Assembly (NCBI RefSeq): GCF_901709675.1
Contig: NC_051087.1
Coordinates: 3,900,001-3,964,000, forward strand
DNA from: Syngnathus acus
Taxonomy: Eukaryota; Chordata; Actinopteri; Syngnathiformes; Syngnathidae
Direction of reading: 5' to 3'
Length of the DNA stretch: 64,000 nucleotides
The notes beneath the pieces are model-generated. The model made no database searches, was not told the DNA's origin, and worked only from the letters and a program-made list of their open reading frames with translations. This document shows positions 42,701 to 47,663 of the stretch, one piece after another (the first letter of the stretch is position 1; each line of letters opens with the position of its first letter). A program made the translations under genes and the position numbers.

Positions 42701-45700
42701 GAGTAACACACTCGTGACGCACACATTGGCCCGTGTGTGAGCAGGTGTCAGCAAAGTGGTGACGGTGGACGTGAAGGGCAGCTGGCAGAGATGGTTGAAG
42801 GTTCGAGATCTGGTGAAAGGAGTCACGTACACGTTCACTGTCTATGCACTCACCGTCAGCTACGGACCCCCAATTAGTGCAAACCTCACTGCAGAGCCCG
42901 TCCAAGGTGAGCGACAATCAGTGCGAGTGTGTGTGTGTTGTTTATCAAATAATAATTGCATTAAAATAAATAATAATAAAATAATAACTATTACATTAAA
43001 ATATATGATATCAAATAATAATTATTACATTAAAATAAATAATAATAAATTATTACATTAAAATATACAATATTAGTGTTACTAGTTACTTTTTTTTTTA
43101 ATTAATCAAGCTATTATGTCACATTTTAAAAAAAAAAATTAAACTAGCACGGAAGAGTTTGAATGTCTGAATTGTTCCCATAGTGAATGTTTCTAAGTAG
43201 TATTCAAAAGCTTGGATAATATGTCTGCAGAAAGGATGAACTGTGGGGGAAACATTCAAATTAATTACAGAGCCCCAATTTTCTATTCGGCTATTTGACT
43301 ATGCAGGCTCACCCGGGTCGCCCATGGAGATCTCCATCACCAAGGCATCCTCCGCCCTCACCATCCACTGGGCAGAGGGCGACAGCGGGGCGGCGCCCAT
43401 CAGCGGCTACGTGATCGAGTCCCGTCCCTCAGGTGACGCTCGGACCGCTCCATCATTTAGTCGTCGACGCCCGCCGGGCTAATCAACTCAGCCGCAAGCT
43501 TGTAATGAGCTGATCTATCAGAGGCGTGATCATCAGTGGCAAATGATTTAATGGCGGCGGTAAACTGTCGACTATTACGAGGATCCCGACTGGAATTGTA
43601 AACTGACTCAACATCATTACATTTCGGGCTCCAGTGCCGCTCACAATAATTGAGAAGATATTTACAATATAACGAGAACAGTCGATCCATTCATTTCCGG
43701 GAATTGACTTTTTGTTGTTGTTGACATGGCGTCCTCTTTTGTGTGTGCGTAGACGAGGGCGTGTGGGACTCGTTCATCCGACTGCTGTCTCCCGGCACCA
43801 GGTCCGTATCGATCCCACTGGAGCGCCTGCGACCCGGGATCAGCTACGAGTTCCGGGTCATCGCCGTCAACCGCTTTGGCTTCGGACAACCCAGCACGCC
43901 CTCCGCAGCACTCGCTGGTACGCGCGTTCAGAAACGCCACGCTATCAAATAAGCATCATCGTGTTGAAGACAACCTTTTGCGTCTCCAGCCTTGTCCGAG
44001 CGTCCTTTCTACGAGGAGTGGTGGTTCCTGCTTGTCATGGCGCTGGTGGGCCTCATCCTTATTCTCATCCTGGTCTTCGCTCTGCTGCTGCATGGCCACA
44101 GCAACAAGTACAAGGCCTGTGGCACAGGTAACATCAAATTCAAGCAAAAAACAAAAACAAAATTCCAGGTACAGAGACAAATGAAACTGATTCTGATTCT
44201 GTAAGTCAAAGTACTATTGTATGTATTTTTTTTCAAATAGTAAAAATAGAAAGACTTGGGAGAAATTAAGGACAGCACAGATACTTGAAAAATCTACTGA
44301 GGTATTTGTACTTCAGTTTAGAAAGTTTAGCCCTTCAGTCATGACACTGTGACACGCATTCTGCTAACTCATAACAAGCAAGACATTGGAGATGAAATGC
44401 ATTTATTTAAAAAAAAAAAATTGCTTGTATTCCTGCAAAAAGTAGACTCCACTTAAAAAGTAACATTCCCTGGAGCAGCCCGAGACGTGCACCGGAGAGC
44501 AAAACAAGGTCATCTTTGTTCTTCCTCCTGCAGGCTTCAAGAACGAATACTGCCCTCAAGCATCTCATTCTAAAAAAAAACCCAGAAAAAACAAATATTC
44601 TTCGTGAGCTATTCTGAAAAAGGTTTGGGGCTGATACTAGGAATAACTTTTTAATTAAGGCTTAAACTATTCCAGCTACTGTACCATATTTGCTTTCTAA
44701 TAAAAAGTAATCCAGGCAAGTCTATTTGAGGGTGAATCCAAGACGTTATACACTTGGTTATTATCGCTGCATAATAAAGTGCCCGGAGTTCAACGTTTAT
44801 CATCATAGCTCCCGTCTCAGTGTTTTGGGACTATTTGCAAATGTGACATTTAGGAGTTGGATGATGGTTTGTGGAATCAGTTCTCCATTGAGGCAGCTCT
44901 TTAAAAAAATTAAAAAGTGGTGGAGGTGTTCAACATGGCTGCTGTTTAAATCATTATTGGTCTCTGGGAAGATAATTTTTTATGATAATATATGAACCTT
45001 CCTTTTAACTGTGATACCAACAGGAATTGCATAAAGAAAATAAAAGCATTACCCGAATAAAGTACATTATGAGAGGGGAAAGTTTTCATCTGTCGCCCTC
45101 TCGTGGTCGTTCAGGAAAGCACATGTCTTCTATGGAGGAATCTGTCACCCTGGACAACGGCGGTTTCACCACATTGGAGCTCAACAGCAGAGCGCTCACC
45201 AACACCAAGAACACTTTTCTGAAAAAGAACGGGACCAGGTGCCATGTTTAAATCAGTCTCACACACTTTCCTTTAGGCACTCTGCTGACCTTCTCATTTT
45301 CATGGGTTCCGCGTCTAGGTCACCGCCCAGACCAAGTCCAGGCGGTCTTCACTACTCGGATGAGGACATCTGTAACAACTACAACGGAGCGGTTCTGACG
45401 GAGAGCACCACACTCACAGAGAAACCCACCGAAGTCTCCGAGTCAGAGGTAGCGTGGCCACGAGCTTGAAATGCGAAACGGCGTCACACCGTCACGTCTT
45501 CACCGGCTGTCTTTTCCGTGTGCGTCCAGCTGACGGACAGCGACTACGAGGACGAGCAGCCCAAGCATTCATTCGTCAACCACTACATGAGCGACCCCAC
45601 CTACTACAACTCGTGGAAGCGGCAACCCAAAGGCCTCAAAGCGCTGGGCTCGCCGTTCAGCTACGAGGAGTGTGCCGCCGCCGCCGAGTCGGAGCCGTAT

Positions 45701-45838
45701 TACCAGACGGTGGTCACCCAGCACAGCGCGGGCGGCGTCTACACGCCAACGGGTCAGCCGGCGCTCGCCCACGCCAACCCCAACCCCAACCCGCCCGGCT
45801 CGCGCACGCCCGTGACCGGATTCTCCTCCTTTGTGTGA
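289..45838 (+). CDS. sdk1: Sidekick cell adhesion molecule, Sdk1-like (5' end outside window)
   Basis: Thirty-eight coding exons were assembled by hand; all donor/acceptor phases agree and give 1,843 complete residues plus a stop. Order: Ig4-Ig6, thirteen FN3 domains, one transmembrane helix, then a tail ending GFSSFV. This is the sidekick architecture (6 Ig, 13 FN3, TM, PDZ ligand). Sidekicks are homophilic adhesion proteins that match synaptic partners, best known in retinal layers; the adhesive Ig1-2 tip lies upstream of this window. The tail stretches [20 protein letters not shown] and SAGGVYTP agree with my memory of SDK1 rather than SDK2, so I call Sdk1; which teleost duplicate cannot be told. 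Nearly every domain starts at a phase-1 junction and is split by one internal intron. One intron uses a GC donor (38058). Human SDK1 is about 2,200 aa, so roughly 350 residues and several exons are missing upstream. Confidence 0.93.
2261..2974 (+). CDS. sdk1: sdk1 exons 2261-2377 and 2807-2974: Ig domain 5
   Basis: Ig domain starting [10 protein letters not shown]. Cys is in LFICQTSG, the core Trp in ITWRKG, and the closing Cys in [11 protein letters not shown]. The domain enters and leaves in phase 1. The 429-bp intron inside it shows nothing beyond its splice signals. Confidence 0.93.
2975..4089 (+). other. sdk1: sdk1 intron with a CpG-rich patch
   Basis: Intron between Ig5 and Ig6. About 3270-3555 is clearly richer in G+C and CpG than its surroundings and holds no supported exon; it could be a regulatory element. 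The rest is AT-rich with an 18-base T run near 3730. Confidence 0.5.
4090..4450 (+). CDS. sdk1: sdk1 exons 4090-4192 and 4277-4450: Ig domain 6
   Basis: Last Ig domain, starting [11 protein letters not shown]. Cys is in [11 protein letters not shown], the core Trp in FKWERGG, the closing Cys in [11 protein letters not shown], and an N-glycosylation site in NDSRSARLE. The split intron is only 84 bp. The exon leaves in phase 2 and its last codon (Ile of LEVIELPHSP) is completed at 5813. That IELPHSP link to FN3-1 is typical of sidekicks. Confidence 0.93.
4451..5812 (+). other. sdk1: sdk1 intron with C/CA tract, GT tract and repeat fragment
   Basis: Contains a poly-C then CA tract at about 4663-4683, a GT-rich tract at about 5126-5156, and a repeat-like segment at about 5465-5632. 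That segment ends in CTAGCTCCGCCAGTG, the reverse complement of a motif also present at about 24985. Confidence 0.55.
5813..7676 (+). CDS. sdk1: sdk1 exons 5813-5949 and 7529-7676: FN3 domain 1
   Basis: FN3 fold with core Trp in [11 protein letters not shown], the conserved ELSENNSPWKV join across the intron, and the tyrosine-corner region [15 protein letters not shown], ending [11 protein letters not shown]. The intron between the two exons carries the 536-bp GGAT/GATA microsatellite. Confidence 0.93.
6509..7044. repeat. GGAT/GATA compound tetranucleotide microsatellite, 536 bp
   Basis: Uninterrupted tetranucleotide array with alternating blocks: GGAT about 6509-6532, GATA to about 6555, GGAT to about 6694, GATA to about 6792, GGAT to about 7040. 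All breaks are simple block changes without other errors. It sits in the FN3-1 intron of sdk1. The long open frames here (repeated Met-Asp-Gly-Trp on +, Ile-His-Pro-Ser on -) are only the repeat read in frame. Confidence 0.98.
9957..10092. repeat. Two-copy 75-bp tandem duplication
   Basis: The segment starting CTACCATATCCCATGT at 9957 recurs 75 bp later as CTACCATGTCCCATGT at 10032, each followed by AACTAGTAGCAGTTTTA and GCATTAAGCTA. The copies are diverged by several substitutions. Confidence 0.85.
11071..11163 (+). repeat. Fragment of a teleost interspersed repeat
   Basis: Contains CTCATTAGAGTCGCGGGTGA followed by GCTGGAGCCTATCCCAGC, strings I remember as a very common dispersed repeat in fish genomes. 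A diverged copy in the opposite orientation lies at about 14955-15020. I cannot assign the family. Confidence 0.6.
12410..14543 (+). CDS. sdk1: sdk1 exons 12410-12550 and 14362-14543: FN3 domain 2
   Basis: Starts [15 protein letters not shown] after the longest intron in the window (4.7 kb). Core Trp is in [11 protein letters not shown]; the second exon gives [11 protein letters not shown] and [17 protein letters not shown]. Potential N-glycosylation sites are NQS and NIS. This is one of the most conserved sidekick segments, which gives high confidence. Confidence 0.94.
14955..15020 (-). repeat. Second copy of the same interspersed repeat, inverted
   Basis: Contains GGATTGGCTCCAGCTCACCC and CATCCTAATGAGGAC, the reverse complement of the block at 11098-11140 with substitutions. 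It lies in the intron after FN3-2. Confidence 0.6.
16390..18405 (+). CDS. sdk1: sdk1 exons 16390-16505 and 18210-18405: FN3 domain 3
   Basis: Begins [12 protein letters not shown]; core Trp in [12 protein letters not shown] followed by INGINQGYK at a phase-0 junction. The second exon opens [15 protein letters not shown] and carries [15 protein letters not shown]. The [10 protein letters not shown] and CFTTPGDGP strings are sidekick hallmarks. Confidence 0.94.
18498..18511 (+). promoter_or_regulatory. CTCF-like motif in an sdk1 intron
   Basis: CCACAAGATGGCGC matches the usual CTCF core (CCAC, one base, AG, purine, then KGGCGC) apart from A at the spacer position. The same 14-mer recurs at 30785, so it may be part of a dispersed repeat. 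Binding is inferred only. Confidence 0.4.
20045..21152 (+). CDS. sdk1: sdk1 exons 20045-20143 and 20961-21152: FN3 domain 4
   Basis: Begins [16 protein letters not shown]; core Trp in [13 protein letters not shown]. The second exon, [12 protein letters not shown] to NISTGVPP, supplies the C' to G strands with [18 protein letters not shown]. Potential N-glycosylation sites are NST and NIS. Confidence 0.93.
21153..24079 (+). other. sdk1: sdk1 intron (2.9 kb) between FN3-4 and FN3-5
   Basis: No exon supported. Contains the Tc1-like remnant at 22611-23145 and, at about 23240-23430, a segment richer in CpG with several TAAT/ATTA cores that could be a regulatory element. Confidence 0.6.
22611..23145. 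mobile_element. Tc1-like non-autonomous DNA transposon remnant
   Basis: Inverted ends: left TTATTAAAAGTCTTCACACC, right (reverse complement) GATATAAAAAGTCTGCACAC. These resemble the Tc1/mariner end AAAAGTCTACACACCCCTG that is frequent in fish (from memory). The 535-bp interior has no transposase frame, so it is a deleted or decayed copy. Target-site TA dinucleotides are not clear. Confidence 0.6.
24080..27375 (+). CDS. sdk1: sdk1 exons 24080-24201, 24259-24371, 25425-25575, 27141-27375: FN3 domains 5 and 6
   Basis: FN3-5 starts [16 protein letters not shown], continues across a 57-bp intron (24202-24258) and ends in [13 protein letters not shown]. The same third exon begins FN3-6 ([14 protein letters not shown], core Trp in LCFRWK), completed by the 27141 exon ([17 protein letters not shown] to [16 protein letters not shown]). 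Thus one exon spans the domain boundary, unlike most of the gene. The 57-bp intron is near the lower size limit for fish introns. Confidence 0.93.
27635..29684 (+). CDS. sdk1: sdk1 exons 27635-27750 and 29498-29684: FN3 domain 7
   Basis: [16 protein letters not shown] with core Trp in [10 protein letters not shown] and NGAILGYK at a phase-0 junction, then [12 protein letters not shown], the glycosylation site [23 protein letters not shown] and LRTKED. The 1.75-kb intron contains a tRNA-like SINE fragment at about 29346. Confidence 0.93.
29346..29382 (+). repeat. tRNA-like SINE head fragment
   Basis: CACAGTGGCCTAGTGGTTAG followed by CACGTTTGCCTCACAG resembles the A-box half of tRNA-derived SINEs that are common in teleosts. 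No B box follows, so only the head survives. It is in the intron before the second FN3-7 exon. Confidence 0.5.
30475..33248 (+). CDS. sdk1: sdk1 exons 30475-30573 and 33054-33248: FN3 domain 8
   Basis: [17 protein letters not shown] with core Trp in [13 protein letters not shown]; then [33 protein letters not shown] and [17 protein letters not shown] 25-bp (AC)n tract starts six bases after the first exon's donor. The intron is 2.5 kb. Confidence 0.93.
30579..30603. repeat. (AC)n microsatellite beside an sdk1 donor site
   Basis: An uninterrupted AC tract of about 25 bp starts six bases after the donor of exon 30475-30573. Length changes here could affect splicing of FN3-8. Confidence 0.95.
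30785..30798 (+). promoter_or_regulatory. CTCF-like motif in an sdk1 intron
   Basis: CCACAAGATGGCGC is identical to the site at 18498. The flank CAAAGCAGTACTT also recurs next to the related site at 37661, which points to a shared dispersed repeat as the carrier. Confidence 0.4.
33249..35602 (+). other. sdk1: sdk1 intron (2.35 kb) between FN3-8 and FN3-9
   Basis: AT-rich, with an 18-base A run near 34080 and GCTAAT/TTAGCAT-rich sequence at about 34440-34540. No exon or recognisable element is supported. Confidence 0.6.
35603..36578 (+). CDS. sdk1: sdk1 exons 35603-35804 and 36475-36578: FN3 domain 9
   Basis: [18 protein letters not shown], core Trp in [14 protein letters not shown], then [15 protein letters not shown]; the second exon gives [19 protein letters not shown] and ends TTLQD. 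The exons meet at a phase-2 junction inside a Gly codon. Confidence 0.93.
36657..38057 (+). CDS. sdk1: sdk1 exons 36657-36727, 37387-37519, 37816-37872, 37956-38057: FN3 domain 10
   Basis: [18 protein letters not shown], core Trp in [25 protein letters not shown], a variable loop rich in Ser/Thr, then [19 protein letters not shown] and EVSVGEA. This domain is spread over four exons instead of two. The 57-nt exon (37816-37872) is phase 1 at both ends and codes the loop [12 protein letters not shown]. The last exon ends at a GC donor (AG then gcaagt at 38058); the phase only works with that site. Confidence 0.9.
37661..37675 (+). promoter_or_regulatory. CTCF-like motif in an sdk1 intron
   Basis: CCACAAGATGGCGGC, followed by AAAACAGTACTTA. 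This is a diverged copy of the motif and flank at 30785. Confidence 0.35.
39211..42458 (+). CDS. sdk1: sdk1 exons 39211-39326 and 42272-42458: FN3 domain 11
   Basis: [17 protein letters not shown], core Trp in [15 protein letters not shown] and LIQGYK at phase 0; then [36 protein letters not shown]. The 2.9-kb intron holds a (TA)n tract near 40286 and a CTCF-like core near 41029. Confidence 0.93.
39327..42271 (+). other. sdk1: sdk1 intron (2.9 kb) between the FN3-11 exons
   Basis: Contains a 26-bp TA tract (40286-40311) and a CTCF-like core at about 41029-41045 (reverse strand CAGGGGGCGCTAG). Nothing else is recognisable. Confidence 0.6.
42529..42906 (+). CDS. sdk1: sdk1 exons 42529-42666 and 42745-42906: FN3 domain 12
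   Basis: [17 protein letters not shown], core Trp in [29 protein letters not shown]; then [35 protein letters not shown] and a NLT glycosylation site. Both introns around this domain are short (70 and 78 bp). Confidence 0.93.
43307..43917 (+). CDS. sdk1: sdk1 exons 43307-43432 and 43753-43917: FN3 domain 13
   Basis: [17 protein letters not shown], core Trp in [11 protein letters not shown] and YVIESRPS; then [32 protein letters not shown]. This is the membrane-proximal FN3 domain. Confidence 0.93.
43990..44127 (+). CDS. sdk1: sdk1 exon 43990-44127: transmembrane segment
   Basis: The exon codes [13 protein letters not shown] followed by about 22 hydrophobic residues ([18 protein letters not shown] and ALLL), then [12 protein letters not shown]. 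The FYEEWWFL lead-in and the basic residues after the helix fit a type I membrane protein with the C terminus in the cytoplasm, as in all sidekicks. Confidence 0.95.
45093..45106 (-). promoter_or_regulatory. CTCF-like motif just upstream of the first sdk1 tail exon
   Basis: On the minus strand the site reads CCACGAGAGGGCGA, close to the CTCF core. It lies 9 bp before the exon at 45115, inside the acceptor's pyrimidine region, so a bound factor could influence splicing. Inferred from motif only. Confidence 0.4.
45115..45838 (+). CDS. sdk1: sdk1 exons 45115-45238, 45319-45448, 45530-45838: cytoplasmic tail
   Basis: Tail of about 188 residues. Blocks shared with vertebrate sidekicks are [50 protein letters not shown] and the terminal TGFSSFV. 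The last three residues, Ser-Phe-Val, form a class I PDZ ligand; in mammals sidekicks bind MAGI scaffold proteins through this end (family knowledge). A low-complexity Asn-Pro stretch (ANPNPNPPG) precedes it. The stop is TGA at 45836-45838. Confidence 0.95.
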
Positions 45839-46785
45839 GCGGGCTTGTGCGCCGGCGTGGGGAACTTACATTTTGAACTGGAGAGCGGACGACTTGAGGG
45901 TAGGGGAGACTTGAGCTTAATGCCCCTTGAAAAAAAACTGACGCAGCACAGCTCTTCTCCCTATTCGCTCTCCAACTCTTTCATGCTTGAGTGTCACTGT
46001 GCTCCCACAACACACACTGTTAGCATCCCCACACACATTCCCACTTCTACCCGGACACTGCAGAGACTCTCGGAGAAGAGACCTGAGCTGGGAGAACATG
46101 GAAAAATCAGCACAAAAAAAAAAAAGAAGAAAAGCAACTTGTCGTCTGTCTTTACACACATATGCGAGCACTCCAAGAATACACGCGTGGACCAACCCAT
46201 GTGAAGTCTTTTGGGGGGTAAGAAGGCGGCACAGGAGCAAGACGTGGATTTCCTGTGCACAAATGTGAAGATGACAGCTTTAAAACACACTTAGAGGGGG
46301 GGAAAATGTGATAATCACTATTAGATGATGTGTGTGTGCGTGCGTGAGTATGTATGTGGACTCTTCCCCCAGCACTACAAATTGAGTGTGATTTCTGATT
46401 ATATAAAAGTGTGTTGTTTTTTTTCCATTTGATTTGATTCTCCCAACGTTTGACGCTTGTACTAAGCCGAAGCCCCTTTGCATTCTCTTTTTACATTTTG
46501 AGTTTGAGTGTGTACGTTGAACGCATGCGCACAAAGAGAATCGTCGTCAATCGCAGCGGGCGCATTGTGTGTTTATATTTTTAAGAATGAATTTTGTACA
46601 TGGAAAACAAATTCAAAGTGGCCGAGCTTTTACCCTGACAGAGCAAGCTGACATATACACACACTCACACACTTTGTACTCATGTATTATTTAAAGTTTC
46701 CAGCCAGCAGCCTCCAGCACTCTGTCACACGTTTTAACGCCTATATGGTGTGTGAATAAATGGTCATTGTTAAACTGTGGCTGTG
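45839..46785 (+). other. sdk1: sdk1 3' UTR
   Basis: Non-coding sequence from the stop codon to the first good poly(A) signal. It holds an A run near 46117 and GT-rich stretches near 46329. The end is estimated as 20-30 bases past the AATAAA at 46755. Confidence 0.7.
46755..46760 (+). terminator. sdk1: Poly(A) signal of sdk1
   Basis: AATAAA, followed by TGG and then GT/T-rich sequence (GTGGCTGTGGCCC, then a T run) that fits a downstream element. Confidence 0.7.
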
Positions 46786-46974
46786 GCCCTTTTTTTAATT
46801 AATTTATTCATTATTTTATTTTTATTCTTTTGCTCAGTAAGTGCAGAATTAAAAATTCAGTCATTGCACATTGCACATAAGACATTTTGGCTCAAAATGT
46901 GTAAATTTTGGTGTGAAGGCCATTAATCTTCCCACAATGCGAGAAAGTAGAAAACGCAGCAGAACGTATTCTGG

Positions 46975-46989
46975 CCACACGGGGGCGCT
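46975..46989 (+). promoter_or_regulatory. Strong CTCF-like motif between sdk1 and the zinc-finger gene
   Basis: CCACACGGGGGCGCT, preceded by CTGG, is close to the full CTCF consensus. It sits about 200 bp past the sdk1 poly(A) site and just before the presumed promoter of the next gene, where an insulator would be expected. Inferred from motif and position. Confidence 0.5.
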
Positions 46990-47199
46990 GTAATTAGCCG
47001 CATGTCCTTGAGATAACCGGAAATAATGAGCGTCGACACGGCGAATTTTCCTCTAACGTCGTCGTGGCTGTTTTGTATTTGTTCAACAAAATCCAATTCA
47101 TTCTCAAATTATTTCAATGTCGTCTTTAAAACGTGCTGCATTTCGTCACCGGAGCGAGTGTTGAGCCAAGCCGCTGACTGTGCTCTTCAATTCGGTGTG
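46990..47199 (+). promoter_or_regulatory. Probable promoter and first exon of the Gag-like zinc-finger gene
   Basis: CpG-containing sequence ending in a good donor (GTGTG then gtgagt at 47200). A matching acceptor lies at 47602-47603. An ATG at 47026 has a fair start context and stays open to the donor for 58 codons; joined to 47604 it remains in frame with the zinc-finger ORF, so this exon could be coding rather than untranslated. I cannot decide from sequence alone. Confidence 0.45.
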
Positions 47200-47663
47200 G
47201 TGAGTTTGTGTCGCTTCGTTCCTTTGTATGTGAATACTGCATTATCTTACTTATCCAAGCACCTCTCAATCTATTTTTAAACCCATGTTTGGAGCTAATA
47301 TTTTTTCAGTCCCTGGTATTATAATTATTATGAGTTTATAAGTGTCCATCGATCTGCTGTGTGTGTGTATGTAAATGAAAGAGGCGATGCAATAACTCCT
47401 GGAGTGAGGGGCACGATGATCACGGGGGGCACTTAGAACAAAAGCATAAAAATGTAATACACAACTTTGATGGGCTGCTATGTTTACTCACATTTGCAAT
47501 AAGCGTGGAAACAAATGTGCAGGGCTTGACAGGGGCACACCTTTTCGTTTTAACATGTTTGAACTTGTGTTTTGTTAGAGTCCTGACCTCAATGTGACTC
47601 CAGCAAACCAGAGTGGAAGTTGTATCAATTGAAAAACTTCAAAAAGTGGTCTTATCAGGAAAG

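Noticed and set aside
289-45838. Sdk2 as the identity of the sidekick gene
   Set aside because: Tail motifs ([26 protein letters not shown]) fit my recollection of SDK1; SDK2 tails differ there. A tree would settle it.
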